Shown: one piece after another, positions 8,641 through 16,438 of the stretch
Layout: every line of letters begins with the position of its first letter
Position numbering within the stretch: the stretch's first letter is position 1
Assembly: GCA_020859745.1 (NCBI GenBank)
Contig: JAJBVQ010000008.1
Coordinates: 1 to 23,055, forward strand
DNA length: 23,055 nt
Origin: Rikenellaceae bacterium
GTDB lineage: Bacteria; Bacteroidota; Bacteroidia; Bacteroidales; Rikenellaceae
Direction: 5' to 3'
Position numbers and translations under genes: made by a program
Notes under the pieces: generated by a model
What the model was told of the DNA's origin: nothing
The model's input: the letters and a program-made list of their open reading frames with translations, nothing else
The model's database searches: none

Positions 8641-11600
8641 ATGGGAAAAGTCAAGATACTGAAGGCGTCGGCGGGTTCGGGGAAAACCTACCGGCTGGCC
8701 TACGAATATATCAAGGGGGTGGTGGTCGACCCGCTCCTGTACCGCGGGACGCTGGCCGTGACTTTTACCAACAAGGCGACCGAGCAGATGAAGCGGCGCA
8801 TCATCGGCAGCCTGCATGCCCTGGCATCGGCGCCGGAAACGGCCCCGGCTGAGGGTGACAAGGTCACCTATCTGGACGACCTGATCCGCGAAACGGGGCT
8901 TTCGCGGAGCCGGATCGTGCGCCATGCGGCGCAGGCCCGTGCCCTGATCCTGCACGACTATTCGCGCTTTGCGGTCTCGACCATCGACAAATTTTTCCAG
9001 CGGGTGGCGAGGGCTTTTTTCCGCGAACTGGGACTGGATTTCGACTACACGGTGGAGATCGACCGCGACTGGGTGCTGTCGGCGGCGGTGGACAGGATGC
9101 TGGAGCGAACGGCTTCGGACCGGGCGCTGCGCGAGGCGGTGGACCGGCTCGTGGACGAGCGGGCGGAGCAGGGCCGGGGATGGGACGTGCGGCCCGATAT
9201 CGTGCGGATCGGTGCCGAGCTGTTCAAGGAGAGCTATGTGCCCAATCCGAACGGGGCGGAGCGGATCTTGGAAGTCTATGACGGGATCGTGCGGGAGATA
9301 ACGGCCCGGTTTGCGGTCGTGAAGCGTGCGGCGCGGCAGGCGGTGGAGATCATCTCGGCGGCGGGTCTCGACCCGGCCGATTTTAAACAGGGGAACAAAG
9401 GTTTTGCGGCCTATCTGGTGCGGCTGGCGGAGAGCGACGAACCGCTGGCTTACAACACCTATTTCGCCCGGAGTACCGAGAGTGTGGAGGAGTGGTACAG
9501 CCGGAATTCGGCCCGCAAGGAGCGGATCATGGCCTTGGAAGGTACCTTGATGCCGTTGCTGTGCGAGGTGCGCGAGGGGATCGATGTGCTGGTGAAGGAG
9601 AACAATTCGCGGGAGCTGGTGGGTGAGAACCTGGGGCGCAGCCTGCTGCTGGCGCAGCTGGGGGCCGAAGTGCGGGCGGTGTCGGCGGAGCGCAACCTGG
9701 TGATGATCCATGAAACTGCGGCCCTGATCCACCGGCTGGTGACGGGCAACGATGCGCCGTTTATCTACGAGAAGGTGGGAAACGCCTATTCGCGCTATAT
9801 GATCGACGAATTCCAGGACACGTCGGAGAACCAGTGGCAAAACTTCGTGCCGCTGCTGGACAACGCTTTGGCCGAGAATGACGGCGAGCCGGTGATGCTC
9901 ATCGGCGACGTGAAGCAGTCCATCTACCGCTGGCGGGGAGGGAACTGGCGGATTCTGGGGTACGAAGCGGACGATCATTTCGCGGGGGCGATGGCGCCGC
10001 CGGTGCCGATGGATACCAACTGGCGCAGCGAACGGAATATCGTCGATTTCAACAACGGCCTGATCCGGCGCGTGGTGGAATACGACTCGTCGCTGCTGGC
10101 GGATTTCCTGGAGCCGGCACCGGCGGAGCTGAGGCCGCTGGCGGATATCTTGCGCCATTCCTACGAAGGTTTCGAGCAGAAAGCCTCGCCGGGGAAGCTG
10201 GAGCGGGAGGGCTATGTAGAGGTGATCCCGGCTTTCCGGGAGCAGATCGGCGCTATGATGGCGGAGCGGGTGGCGGATATCCTGTCGCGGGGCTATGCTT
10301 TGCGGGACATCGCCGTGCTGGTGCGCTCGAACGGCGAGGCGAGGCGGGCGGCGGATGCGCTGCTGGAGGCGGGATACGCGATCGTAAGTCAGGAGGCGCT
10401 TTTGCTGAGCGGTTCGCCGGTGGTGGGGTTTGTGATGGCCGTGTTCGCGCTGGCCGACCATCCTGAGGATTTGGTGGCGCGGGCGCAGTACAACGCCTTT
10501 TTGGGTCGGCCGTACGGGGCGGACTTGTCGTCCGACGAACGGGATTTTATCGCCGGGCTGCTGCGCAGTGCGCTGGCCGAGAGTTACGAACGGATCCTGG
10601 TGCGCTACGGGCTGAATGAAAGGCGGGACGCCGTATCGTATTTGCAGGCATTGTACCAGGTCATTATCTCGTACAGCAAGCAGGCGATCTCGGACGTGCC
10701 GCTGCTCCTGGAGTGGTGGCGCGAGAACGGGGGCAAAAAGACGGTCTACCTCCCTTCGGAGCAGGATGCGGTGACGATTATGACGGTGCATAAGGCGAAG
10801 GGGCTGGAGTTCCCGTGCGTGCTGATCCCGTTCTGCGACTGGGAGTTGCTGCCCAAATCGACGGGCGGCGGGACTACCCTCTGGGCCGAGGCGCAGGGCG
10901 AAGGGGCCGATTCGTTCCGGGAGCTGGGGCCGGTGCCGGTGGGGTACAAAAAGACGATGGAGAACTCGCACTTCGCGGCGGATTACTACCGCGAGAGCGT
11001 CTATGCCCATGTGGATAACCTGAACCTGCTCTATGTGGCCCTGACGCGGGCCGAGCGGGAGCTTTACGTGATGTACGATATGCAGGCGCGGGGCGCGGCG
11101 AGGGTATCGAAACTGATCGACGCGGTGCTGCCGCAGTTCGACGGGCTGGTACAAAACGACTATACGCTGGCTGACGGCAGTGCAGGCGTTCTCTATTCCT
11201 ATGGCCTCAAGGGGACGGCTCCGGGGCGGAGCGGGGCGGAATCGCCGGAGAACGGTGAACGGCGCATCGTGCTGGAGAATTTCCCGTCCCACGATACCGG
11301 CCAGCGGGTGCGGGCGCGGTGGTCGTCAGACCGCTATTTCGGGCAGGACAGCGAGGCAGTGTCGCCACGGCGGTATGGAGTGCTGATGCACCGGCTGTTC
11401 GAGTTGGTCGGTTCGCCGGAGGAGTTGGACGCGGCGTTGGCGAAGATGCGGGTGGCGGGGGAGGTGACCACGGATGCGGAGGAGGCGTTACTGCGGGAGC
11501 GGGCCCTCTCGGCTTTGCAAGACCCTGTGGTGGCCCGGTGGTTCTCGCCGGAGTGGGAGGTGGTGCACAGCGAACGGGACATTATCGCGGGCGGCGGCGT

Positions 11601-11796
11601 CCGGCGGCCCGACCGGGTGATGACCTCGGGACGGGAACGGGCCGTGGTAGTGGATTATAAGTTCGGTGCGCTTCACAAAGCGGCGTACCAGCGGCAGGTG
11701 CGGGAATATATGGAGCTGCTGCGCGGGATGGGGTACGCGCAGGTGGAGGGGTACCTGTGGTTCGTGGAGCTGGGCGAAGTGGAGCGGGTGGGGTAG
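8641..11796 (+). CDS. UvrD/RecB-family helicase-nuclease (AddA-like)
   Basis: Superfamily 1A DNA helicase fused to a RecB-type nuclease, 1051 residues, probably the AddA/RecB subunit that processes double-strand breaks for recombination. Helicase motifs in order: Walker A ASAGSGKT (9-16), motif II DEFQD (389-393), motif III LIGDVKQSIYRWRGG (420-434), TNWRSERNIVDF (motif IV), TVHKAKGLEFP (715-725) and LLYVALTRAE (796-805). The C-terminus carries the RecB nuclease pattern: His917 in LMHRLFE, Asp991 in RPDRVM, and Asp1005-Tyr1006-Lys1007 in VVDYKFG, so the nuclease looks intact. No AddB-like partner lies in the window: upstream is the divergent receptor, and downstream is a repeat-filled spacer and a peptidase. 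ATG at 8641 directly follows a clear -7 element. Calling it AddA rather than another UvrD-like nuclease is inference. Confidence 0.92.
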   Translation: MGKVKILKASAGSGKTYRLAYEYIKGVVVDPLLYRGTLAVTFTNKATEQMKRRIIGSLHALASAPETAPAEGDKVTYLDDLIRETGLSRSRIVRHAAQARALILHDYSRFAVSTIDKFFQRVARAFFRELGLDFDYTVEIDRDWVLSAAVDRMLERTASDRALREAVDRLVDERAEQGRGWDVRPDIVRIGAELFKESYVPNPNGAERILEVYDGIVREITARFAVVKRAARQAVEIISAAGLDPADFKQGNKGFAAYLVRLAESDEPLAYNTYFARSTESVEEWYSRNSARKERIMALEGTLMPLLCEVREGIDVLVKENNSRELVGENLGRSLLLAQLGAEVRAVSAERNLVMIHETAALIHRLVTGNDAPFIYEKVGNAYSRYMIDEFQDTSENQWQNFVPLLDNALAENDGEPVMLIGDVKQSIYRWRGGNWRILGYEADDHFAGAMAPPVPMDTNWRSERNIVDFNNGLIRRVVEYDSSLLADFLEPAPAELRPLADILRHSYEGFEQKASPGKLEREGYVEVIPAFREQIGAMMAERVADILSRGYALRDIAVLVRSNGEARRAADALLEAGYAIVSQEALLLSGSPVVGFVMAVFALADHPEDLVARAQYNAFLGRPYGADLSSDERDFIAGLLRSALAESYERILVRYGLNERRDAVSYLQALYQVIISYSKQAISDVPLLLEWWRENGGKKTVYLPSEQDAVTIMTVHKAKGLEFPCVLIPFCDWELLPKSTGGGTTLWAEAQGEGADSFRELGPVPVGYKKTMENSHFAADYYRESVYAHVDNLNLLYVALTRAERELYVMYDMQARGAARVSKLIDAVLPQFDGLVQNDYTLADGSAGVLYSYGLKGTAPGRSGAESPENGERRIVLENFPSHDTGQRVRARWSSDRYFGQDSEAVSPRRYGVLMHRLFELVGSPEELDAALAKMRVAGEVTTDAEEALLRERALSALQDPVVARWFSPEWEVVHSERDIIAGGGVRRPDRVMTSGRERAVVVDYKFGALHKAAYQRQVREYMELLRGMGYAQVEGYLWFVELGEVERVG

Positions 11797-12195
11797 GCTC
11801 TTTAGTGCGTTCCGTCAGGAACGCCTGGCCGCCGCCATGCGCCTTCGGCATCCACCCGGTGGCGGCGACCCGAAGACTCAAAAACGAGTAGCCCGGTCGT
11901 TCTGCCCGGTTTGTCAGAACCGACGTGCCGCTTCGGGTAACCGGAAGTTGCCGGGGGCGTCGGAGCGGTACGAATGGGGTAGTTCCAGTCCACAAAAACA
12001 GGCGACACCTGTGCGAAAATGGCGGTGCTCCGTTAAGGCAGGGCGCGCCGAACCCGGAAACGCGAGTAACGGGACTGCCTTTTCGTCCGGACAGTTTTGC
12101 CCTCTGCGGGGATAGGCGAAGGGCCGAATATAAAAGGGCTGGCAGCTGATCCGGCTGGCTTTATGGCTGAAAGATAATATAATAAGTAAGATACG
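11797..12195. other. Intergenic spacer with diverged repeat module and hairpins
   Basis: No convincing gene. It holds a GTCA-loop hairpin (11807-11824), a hairpin with arms GCCGCCA (11831-11837) / TGGCGGC (11860-11866), an ACGAGTAGC box near 11884, a GTTCTG/CAGAAC inverted repeat near 11899-11919, and GGGGTAGTTCCAGTCC (11976-11991), a variant of the GGTAGTTACAGCC box. GGCAG (12037-12041) could pair with CTGCC (12075-12079) ahead of TTTT, a weak terminator candidate. No clear promoter was found for the peptidase gene. Confidence 0.6.
11807..11824 (+). repeat. GTCA-loop hairpin, copy 1
   Basis: GCGTTCC-GTCA-GGAACGC, perfect 7-bp stem, 10 nt after the helicase stop. Same loop and stem length as copies at 15291 and 20336 but a different, still fully paired arm. 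No T-run follows, so it is not a standard terminator. Confidence 0.7.
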
Positions 12196-14979
12196 ATGAA
12201 AAGATTTCAATTTGCGGCTGCGGCGTTATGCGCCGGGCTTCTGTTCGGGACAGGCACCGCGCAGGCGCAGAAAAAGACGCTTGACAGGAGCGTGTTCGAC
12301 GGCTGGCGGCAGGTTGCCGCGCCGCAGGTCAGCGACAACGGCCGCTGGGTGGTTTACGGGCTGAATCCCGCACGGGGCGACGGACAGACGGTCGTTTACG
12401 ACGCATCGGCCCGGACGGCGGACACTCTGCATCGGGCCACCGGCGCGGCGTTGTTCGGCCCGGCAGACGCTCCGTGGCTGGCCGCGAAAGTGGTCCCGAC
12501 CCGCGCACAGCAACGGCAGGAGATGGTCAAAAAGACCAAGGCCGATCAGAAACGGCCCGATACGTTGGTATTGGCTGCGTTGGTCTCGGGCGAGTGGGTG
12601 ACGGTGCCGCGGCTGAAAAGTTTCCAGGCGGCGGACAAGGAGGGGAGCGGTGTGGTGGCCTACCTGTATGAAGTGCTTCCGGCTAAAGAGGCGAAGGATA
12701 CCAGCGAAGCGGCTAAAAAAGCGCCGAAGCCGAAGAAGTTCAACCGGCTGGTGATGCGGGACGCGGCTGCGTGGGGCGACAGCACGGTTATGGACAGCGT
12801 CGAGAGTTTCCGCCTGTCGCGGAACGGCCGGTTGCTGCTGTACACCCTCAAAGGGGACAGCCTGCGCAGCGTGTGGGCCTGTGCAGGCGGGAAACGGACG
12901 GAACTATATCGCGCCCAAGTCGGGAAGACCGGTTCGCTGGCGGTGGACGAGGCGGGCCGGCAGGGGGCATACCTCGTGACGCCGGATACTACCGCCACGG
13001 GGGCGAAATACGAATTGTACTATTTCGATGCGAAGGATATGCAGCCGCGGCGGGTGGCCGCCGAAGGGGCGGTCAATGGGTTCGTGGTGAGCGAGTTCGG
13101 GCGGCCTGCCTTCTCACGCGAAGGGAAACGGCTGACGTTCGGGATGAACGTGCCGCCGCGCGTGGTGCCCAAAGATACGCTGCCGGAAGACGAGAAGAGC
13201 AACTACGACTTATGGAGTTACACGGACACGCTGCTGATGACCCAGCAGTTGGCGACGGCCAAACGGCTCAGGGAACAGAGCTACGAGGCGGTTTATGATC
13301 CGAAGACGGGTAAGTGGGCGTTGCTGGAGGATAAGAACCTCGCGTCGGTGGTGTTCGCCGAGAACGAGGAGGCACCGTATGCGCTGGGGATGGATGCCCT
13401 GCCCTACGAATGGGCCAGTACGTGGGAATCGCCGGGGACGAAAGACCTGTATGCCGTGGATGTGAAGACCGGGCAGCGGCGCAGGGTGGTCGAAGGGGCC
13501 AAGGCGCAGGCTTCGATCTCGCCTTCGTCGAAATATATCGCGTGGTACGATGCACCGGCCTCCGAGTGGAAAGCAGTTGCTGCTTCGGCGAAAGACGGTG
13601 AAGCCGTGTCGCTCTCCGCGGCTATTCCGTACCAGATGTATGTGCAGAATTTCGACATGCCGGACTACCCTTCAGCCGAAGGGCTGGCGGGCTGGACGAA
13701 GGATGACCGGGCTGTCGTCTACGACAATTTCGACCTCTGGCTGGTCGATCCTTCGGGCAAGCGCGGGCCGGAGTGCCTGACAATGGGTGCCGGACGCAGG
13801 GACAGCGTCAGGTTCCGCTATGTGCGGCTCGACCCGGAGGTGCGGACGATCGACCTGTCGCAGCCGCTGCTGCTCTCGGCGTTCGACCGGGGGACGAAGG
13901 ACGGCGGTTTTTACCGGATGCCGGCGGGCGGCGGCGAGCCGGAGAAGCTGGTGATGGACGGCCACAAATATACGTTCGTGGCCAAGGCGAAAGAGGCCGA
14001 CGAAGTGCTGTGGCAGCGCGAGGATTTTACGGAGTACCGGGACTTGTGGCGGTCGGGGCTTTCGTTCGCCGATGCACGGAGGGTGAGCGATGCGAACCCG
14101 CAGGCTGCGGAATATAAGTGGGGGAGCGTTCGGCGCGTGGCCTGGGAGGATATGAACGGGCAACCGGCGGAAGGGCTGCTTTACCTGCCGGAGGATTACG
14201 ATTCGACGAGGCGCTATCCGGTGATCGTCTATTTCTACGAGACGCACACGGACGGCCTGCACAACCACCTGCATCCGCAGCCGAGCTGGTCAATCGTGAT
14301 CCCGTCGGTCTGCACCTCGCAGGATTACGTGGTCTTTATGCCGGACATTAAGTATCGGACGGGCTATCCGGGGCAGTCGTGCTATGACGCGGTGGTGAGC
14401 GGCGCGAAGATGCTGATCGACCGGCGGATCGCCGACCCGCGCCGCATCGGCTTGCAGGGCCAGAGCTGGGGCGGCTACCAGATCGCCTATCTGGTGACGC
14501 GCACGGACATGTTCCGCTGCGCGAGTCCCGGCGCTCCGGTGTCGAACATGACGTCGGCGTCGGGGGGTATCCGCTGGGGCTCGGGCATGCCGCGCATGTT
14601 CCAGTATGAGCATGGACAGAGCCGGATCGGAGGCTCGCTGTGGGAGAAGCCGATCGAGTATATCGAGAATTCGCCGCTCTTTTTTGCCAATAAGGTGCGT
14701 ACACCGATGCTGATGCGCCACGACGATGCGGACGAGGCGGTGCCGTGGTATCAGGGGATCGAGTATTTCCTGGCTCTTCGGCGGCATGGGGTGCCGGTTT
14801 GGATGCTGAATTACAACGGGCAGCCGCATAACCTGAAGCGGTATGCGGATCGGCTGGACTGGGACCGGCGGATGATGCAGTTCTTCGACCACTACCTGAA
14901 GGATACCCCTGCGCCGCGCTGGATGCGCGAGGGTATTCCGGTGACGGACAAGGGGATCGATCCGAAGCTGGATGATTAA
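12196..14979 (+). CDS. Secreted S9-family (prolyl oligopeptidase family) serine peptidase
   Basis: Serine peptidase of the prolyl-oligopeptidase clan, 927 residues, probably exported and acting on peptides in the periplasm or at the surface. The signal peptide covers about residues 1-25 (MKRFQF..., cleavage near AQA-Q). The N-terminal two thirds look like a beta-propeller, with repeats such as SDNGRWVVYGL, SRNGRLLLYTL and SPSSKYIAWYD. The last third is an alpha/beta-hydrolase domain. Predicted triad: Ser757 in GQSWGGY, Asp846 in HDDADEAVP, and His878 in NGQPHNLKRY, all with family spacing, so it should be active. A Lys/Pro/Ala-rich stretch (about 157-177) interrupts the propeller. It stands alone between a repeat-filled spacer and a terminator. 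Specificity (dipeptidyl, acylaminoacyl or other) cannot be assigned. Confidence 0.93.
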   Translation: MKRFQFAAAALCAGLLFGTGTAQAQKKTLDRSVFDGWRQVAAPQVSDNGRWVVYGLNPARGDGQTVVYDASARTADTLHRATGAALFGPADAPWLAAKVVPTRAQQRQEMVKKTKADQKRPDTLVLAALVSGEWVTVPRLKSFQAADKEGSGVVAYLYEVLPAKEAKDTSEAAKKAPKPKKFNRLVMRDAAAWGDSTVMDSVESFRLSRNGRLLLYTLKGDSLRSVWACAGGKRTELYRAQVGKTGSLAVDEAGRQGAYLVTPDTTATGAKYELYYFDAKDMQPRRVAAEGAVNGFVVSEFGRPAFSREGKRLTFGMNVPPRVVPKDTLPEDEKSNYDLWSYTDTLLMTQQLATAKRLREQSYEAVYDPKTGKWALLEDKNLASVVFAENEEAPYALGMDALPYEWASTWESPGTKDLYAVDVKTGQRRRVVEGAKAQASISPSSKYIAWYDAPASEWKAVAASAKDGEAVSLSAAIPYQMYVQNFDMPDYPSAEGLAGWTKDDRAVVYDNFDLWLVDPSGKRGPECLTMGAGRRDSVRFRYVRLDPEVRTIDLSQPLLLSAFDRGTKDGGFYRMPAGGGEPEKLVMDGHKYTFVAKAKEADEVLWQREDFTEYRDLWRSGLSFADARRVSDANPQAAEYKWGSVRRVAWEDMNGQPAEGLLYLPEDYDSTRRYPVIVYFYETHTDGLHNHLHPQPSWSIVIPSVCTSQDYVVFMPDIKYRTGYPGQSCYDAVVSGAKMLIDRRIADPRRIGLQGQSWGGYQIAYLVTRTDMFRCASPGAPVSNMTSASGGIRWGSGMPRMFQYEHGQSRIGGSLWEKPIEYIENSPLFFANKVRTPMLMRHDDADEAVPWYQGIEYFLALRRHGVPVWMLNYNGQPHNLKRYADRLDWDRRMMQFFDHYLKDTPAPRWMREGIPVTDKGIDPKLDD

Positions 14980-14998
14980 TATATTTGTTTTTGCCAGT

Positions 14999-15040
14999 CG
15001 GGCGGCTTTCCTTTTTGGGGAGGGCCGCCCGGTTGTTTTT
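14999..15040 (+). terminator. Rho-independent terminator after the S9 peptidase
   Basis: Stem CGGGCGGC (14999-15006) / GCCGCCCG (15024-15031), with partial pairing continuing inside the loop, followed by a T-rich tract (15033-15040). It starts 20 nt after the peptidase stop. Confidence 0.82.
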
Positions 15041-15058
15041 GGGGGGGAGAGCTTTGCG

Positions 15059-15086
15059 GCGGCCCGAAGCGTAAGCTTCGGGCCGC
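15059..15086. repeat. Perfect 12-bp hairpin
   Basis: Arms GCGGCCCGAAGC (15059-15070) and GCTTCGGGCCGC (15075-15086), loop GTAA. No T tract. First of a series of back-to-back hairpins following the peptidase terminator. Confidence 0.75.
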
Positions 15087-15092
15087 GGTGGG

Positions 15093-15119
15093 GCGGAGCG
15101 CTTTAGCGCGGAGCCGCAT
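15093..15119. repeat. 27-bp repeat with GCGC hairpin, copy 1
   Basis: Nearly identical to 22354-22380, which lies 7.2 kb away downstream of pstB. The copies share GCGGAGCGC, a 4-nt loop (TTTA here, ATAA there), GCGCG and AGCCGCAT. The loop and one nearby base differ. Confidence 0.72.
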
Positions 15120-15134
15120 TTGGGCGGGTACGGG

Positions 15135-15167
15135 TTTCAGCGGAAACGGCTTGCCGTTCCGCTGAAA
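15135..15167. repeat. 16-bp hairpin with a one-base bulge
   Basis: Left arm TTTCAGCGGAAACGGC (15135-15150) pairs with 15153-15167 except for one missing T. The loop is only TT. Confidence 0.68.
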
Positions 15168-15176
15168 TTGGGCGTT

Positions 15177-15208
15177 GAGCGAGTAGCTTGGTTCCCATGC
15201 CAATGGGA
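15177..15208 (+). repeat. GAGCGAGTAGC box with TCCCAT hairpin
   Basis: GAGCGAGTAGCTTGG (15177-15191) is followed by hairpin TCCCAT-GCCA-ATGGGA (15193-15208). The 16-mer GTTCCCATGCCAATGG (15191-15206) recurs exactly at 17804-17819, in the porin-pstS spacer. Confidence 0.7.
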
Positions 15209-15252
15209 GCCTTTGTGCCGGACGGCTTTCAGCCGCTCGGGAGGGAGCGCAG

Positions 15253-15358
15253 GGCCGAACTCGAGAGAGCGAAAAGCTGATCTCTTTTGCGCCATTCGTC
15301 AGAATGGCCGGGCGCCCGGAGGGGGGCAGGGCGGCCCGAATAGGGTAGTTACAGCCAG
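15253..15358 (+). repeat. About 105-bp composite repeat module, copy 1
   Basis: Order of parts: GAGAGCGAAAAGCTGATC box (15265-15282), T-run, hairpin GCCATTC-GTCA-GAATGGC (15291-15308), CGGGC, about 30 nt of G-rich spacer, and GGTAGTTACAGCC (15344-15356). It aligns along its whole length with 15658-15770. Confidence 0.75.
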
Positions 15359-15391
15359 CAAGACAAGCAACGCCTGCGCGTCAGCGGCCAG

Positions 15392-15459
15392 GCCGGAGCC
15401 ACCCCGGGCGGAGGCCTGCATCTCTCGCGAAGCTCGATGCGGCTTTTGCTGGCTCCGGC
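15392..15459. repeat. Inverted repeat with 10-bp perfect arms
   Basis: GCCGGAGCCA (15392-15401) pairs with TGGCTCCGGC (15450-15459) around a 48-nt loop. It is preceded by GCGTCAGCGGCC, a form of the GCGCCAGCGG box. The same CCGGAGCCA arm recurs at 22708-22716. Confidence 0.7.
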
Positions 15460-15501
15460 TTGAAAAGTTCCTGCGGCAGCGGCGGGCGCGCCAAACCGCT
15501 T

Positions 15502-15516
15502 GGGGTAGTTACAGCC
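15502..15516 (+). repeat. GGTAGTTACAGCC box
   Basis: GGGGTAGTTACAGCC, identical in its core to 15344-15356. A short inverted repeat (CGGG around 15520 with CCCG) follows, as after the copy at 22544. Confidence 0.65.
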
Positions 15517-15564
15517 TTACGGGAGTACCCGCAGGCACCGTAGCTCAAACCCGAAAGAGCGAGA

Positions 15565-15654
15565 GTTTCCGCGCCAGCGGTCAGCCCGCAGCCTCCGGCA
15601 GCGGAGGGCTGAAAAACTCGCTACGCTCATTATTCGCCTCCGCAGGCTGCGGGC
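15565..15654. repeat. GTTTCCGCGCCAGCGG box and 11-bp inverted repeat
   Basis: GTTTCCGCGCCAGCGG (15565-15580) recurs at 22415-22430. It is followed by arms GCCCGCAGCCT (15584-15594) and AGGCTGCGGGC (15644-15654), a perfect 11-bp inverted repeat with a smaller hairpin CTCCG/CGGAG nested near its left arm. Confidence 0.7.
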
Positions 15655-15657
15655 CGG

Positions 15658-15770
15658 GGCGCCCGAAGACGATAGAGCGAATAGCCGATCCCTTTTACGC
15701 CATTCGTCAGAATAGCCGGGCCGTTCCTGGGGGGAGGAGGGCGGCTCGAACAGAGATAGTGACAGCTTCA
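15658..15770 (+). repeat. About 105-bp composite repeat module, copy 2
   Basis: Diverged copy of 15253-15358: GATAGAGCGAATAGCCGATC, CCTTTT, hairpin GCCATTC-GTCA-GAATAGC (15699-15716, one mismatch), CCGGGCC, a G-rich spacer, and GATAGTGACAGCTT (15755-15768). Confidence 0.72.
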
Positions 15771-15926
15771 CTTCGGAACCGGCCTTGGTTACCCGCGGAC
15801 CGCTGGCTCCGGGCCGGCTTCTGACGCAGAAACAGAGGTTTCCACTTGAACCGTTAGACTTCCTGATCCGGGCTATCTTTCACCGGCGTGCTCGCGGCAC
15901 TTTCGTCTTCCCTTTCCGTATCCCCG
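15771..15926. other. Gene-free spacer with a repeat end
   Basis: No gene seen. It contains CCGCGGACCGCTGGCTCC and GGGCCGGCTTCTGACGCAGAAAC-like sequence (15811-15833), which resembles the repeat end at 22761-22782. Nothing recognisable from about 15840 to 15926. Confidence 0.45.
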
Positions 15927-16412
15927 TCACTCCCGTACGCAGCGGACGGAATGACCATCGCAGCGGGCTCCCGAATAGTTAGCCGGAGTGACTGTGGACT
16001 TGTCGAACCGGAGCCGTGCCGGACGCATGCCCTGCGTGGAGGTAGAGATGTAATAGCCAGTCCCGAAATAGTAGACAGATCCTTGAGAGTCCGGAGTGCG
16101 AACCCCGCAAGCTGGGTACCACGCCGTGCCTCCGAAGACGGCAGAATTGTCCCACAGCCGGCCTTTCACCCTCTGCTCATCGTTCTGATACGGGCCATTG
16201 CCCGCTGTAAACGCACTCCAGGGACTTTTATCGCCTTCGTCGCTAAGCGGCACCCGCCAGCCCGGCGGGCAGGGGTCGAAAAGGGTCTTGACCGCATCCT
16301 GCCAGCGGACATTGTCCTGCGGCGCAGTCCAGTCGCTCTGCGGGGCCGAGAAATAGAAGCCGGAGGGCTTAACGATTCCGTAACATAAAGTTAACGGAAT
16401 GCTAAGAGCGTG
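15927..16412 (-). pseudogene. 5'-truncated remnant of a fimbrillin/FISUMP-like protein gene
   Basis: The minus strand has one open frame with no ATG, from just after a TAA at 16413-16415 down to a TGA at 15927-15929. The translation holds hallmarks of the C-terminal part of Bacteroidota fimbrillin-like proteins with a FISUMP-type domain: KPSGFYFSAPQSDW, WQDAVKTLFDPCPPGWRVP, a GRLWDNSAVFGGTAWYPACG stretch, and the end HSVRCVRE. About 160 residues remain and the N-terminal part, including any lipoprotein signal, is missing. The upstream break lies in the porin promoter region. The frame has no internal stop or frameshift, so truncation may be fairly recent. A GTG at 16253 could start a 108-residue product, but that would begin inside the conserved PPGWRVP motif, so it is unlikely to be a real start. 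Family name rests on motif memory. Confidence 0.8.
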
Positions 16413-16428
16413 TTAAATCGGCGTTAAC
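16368..16428 (+). promoter_or_regulatory. Candidate Pho box array: six TAA-centred hexamers, 11-bp period
   Basis: Hexamers start at exact 11-bp steps: CTTAAC (16368), CGTAAC (16379), GTTAAC (16390), GCTAAG (16401), GTTAAA (16412) and GTTAAC (16423). All share TAA at positions 3-5. Known PhoB boxes are direct repeats with 11-bp period. The array ends 10 bp before a -7 element and precedes a phosphate-type porin and pst genes. The last four copies are the strongest; the first two overlap the gene remnant and may be chance. Confidence 0.68.
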
Positions 16429-16438
16429 ATGGGCGCTC

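Noticed and set aside
8575..11292. A 905-codon open frame on the minus strand opposite the helicase gene
   Set aside because: Arg/His/Pro/Gln-rich translation with no domain; the plus strand carries all helicase and nuclease motifs. Antisense shadow caused by GC-rich third positions.
11666..12115. A 149-codon frame overlapping the helicase end and the following spacer
   Set aside because: It starts inside the helicase nuclease domain in another frame and continues through repeat DNA; translation is Arg/Trp/Gly-rich without motifs.
15120..15824. A 234-codon plus-strand open frame in the spacer after the peptidase
   Set aside because: It runs through hairpins, inverted repeats and two copies of the composite module, so its sequence is explained by repeats; no start signal or protein motif.
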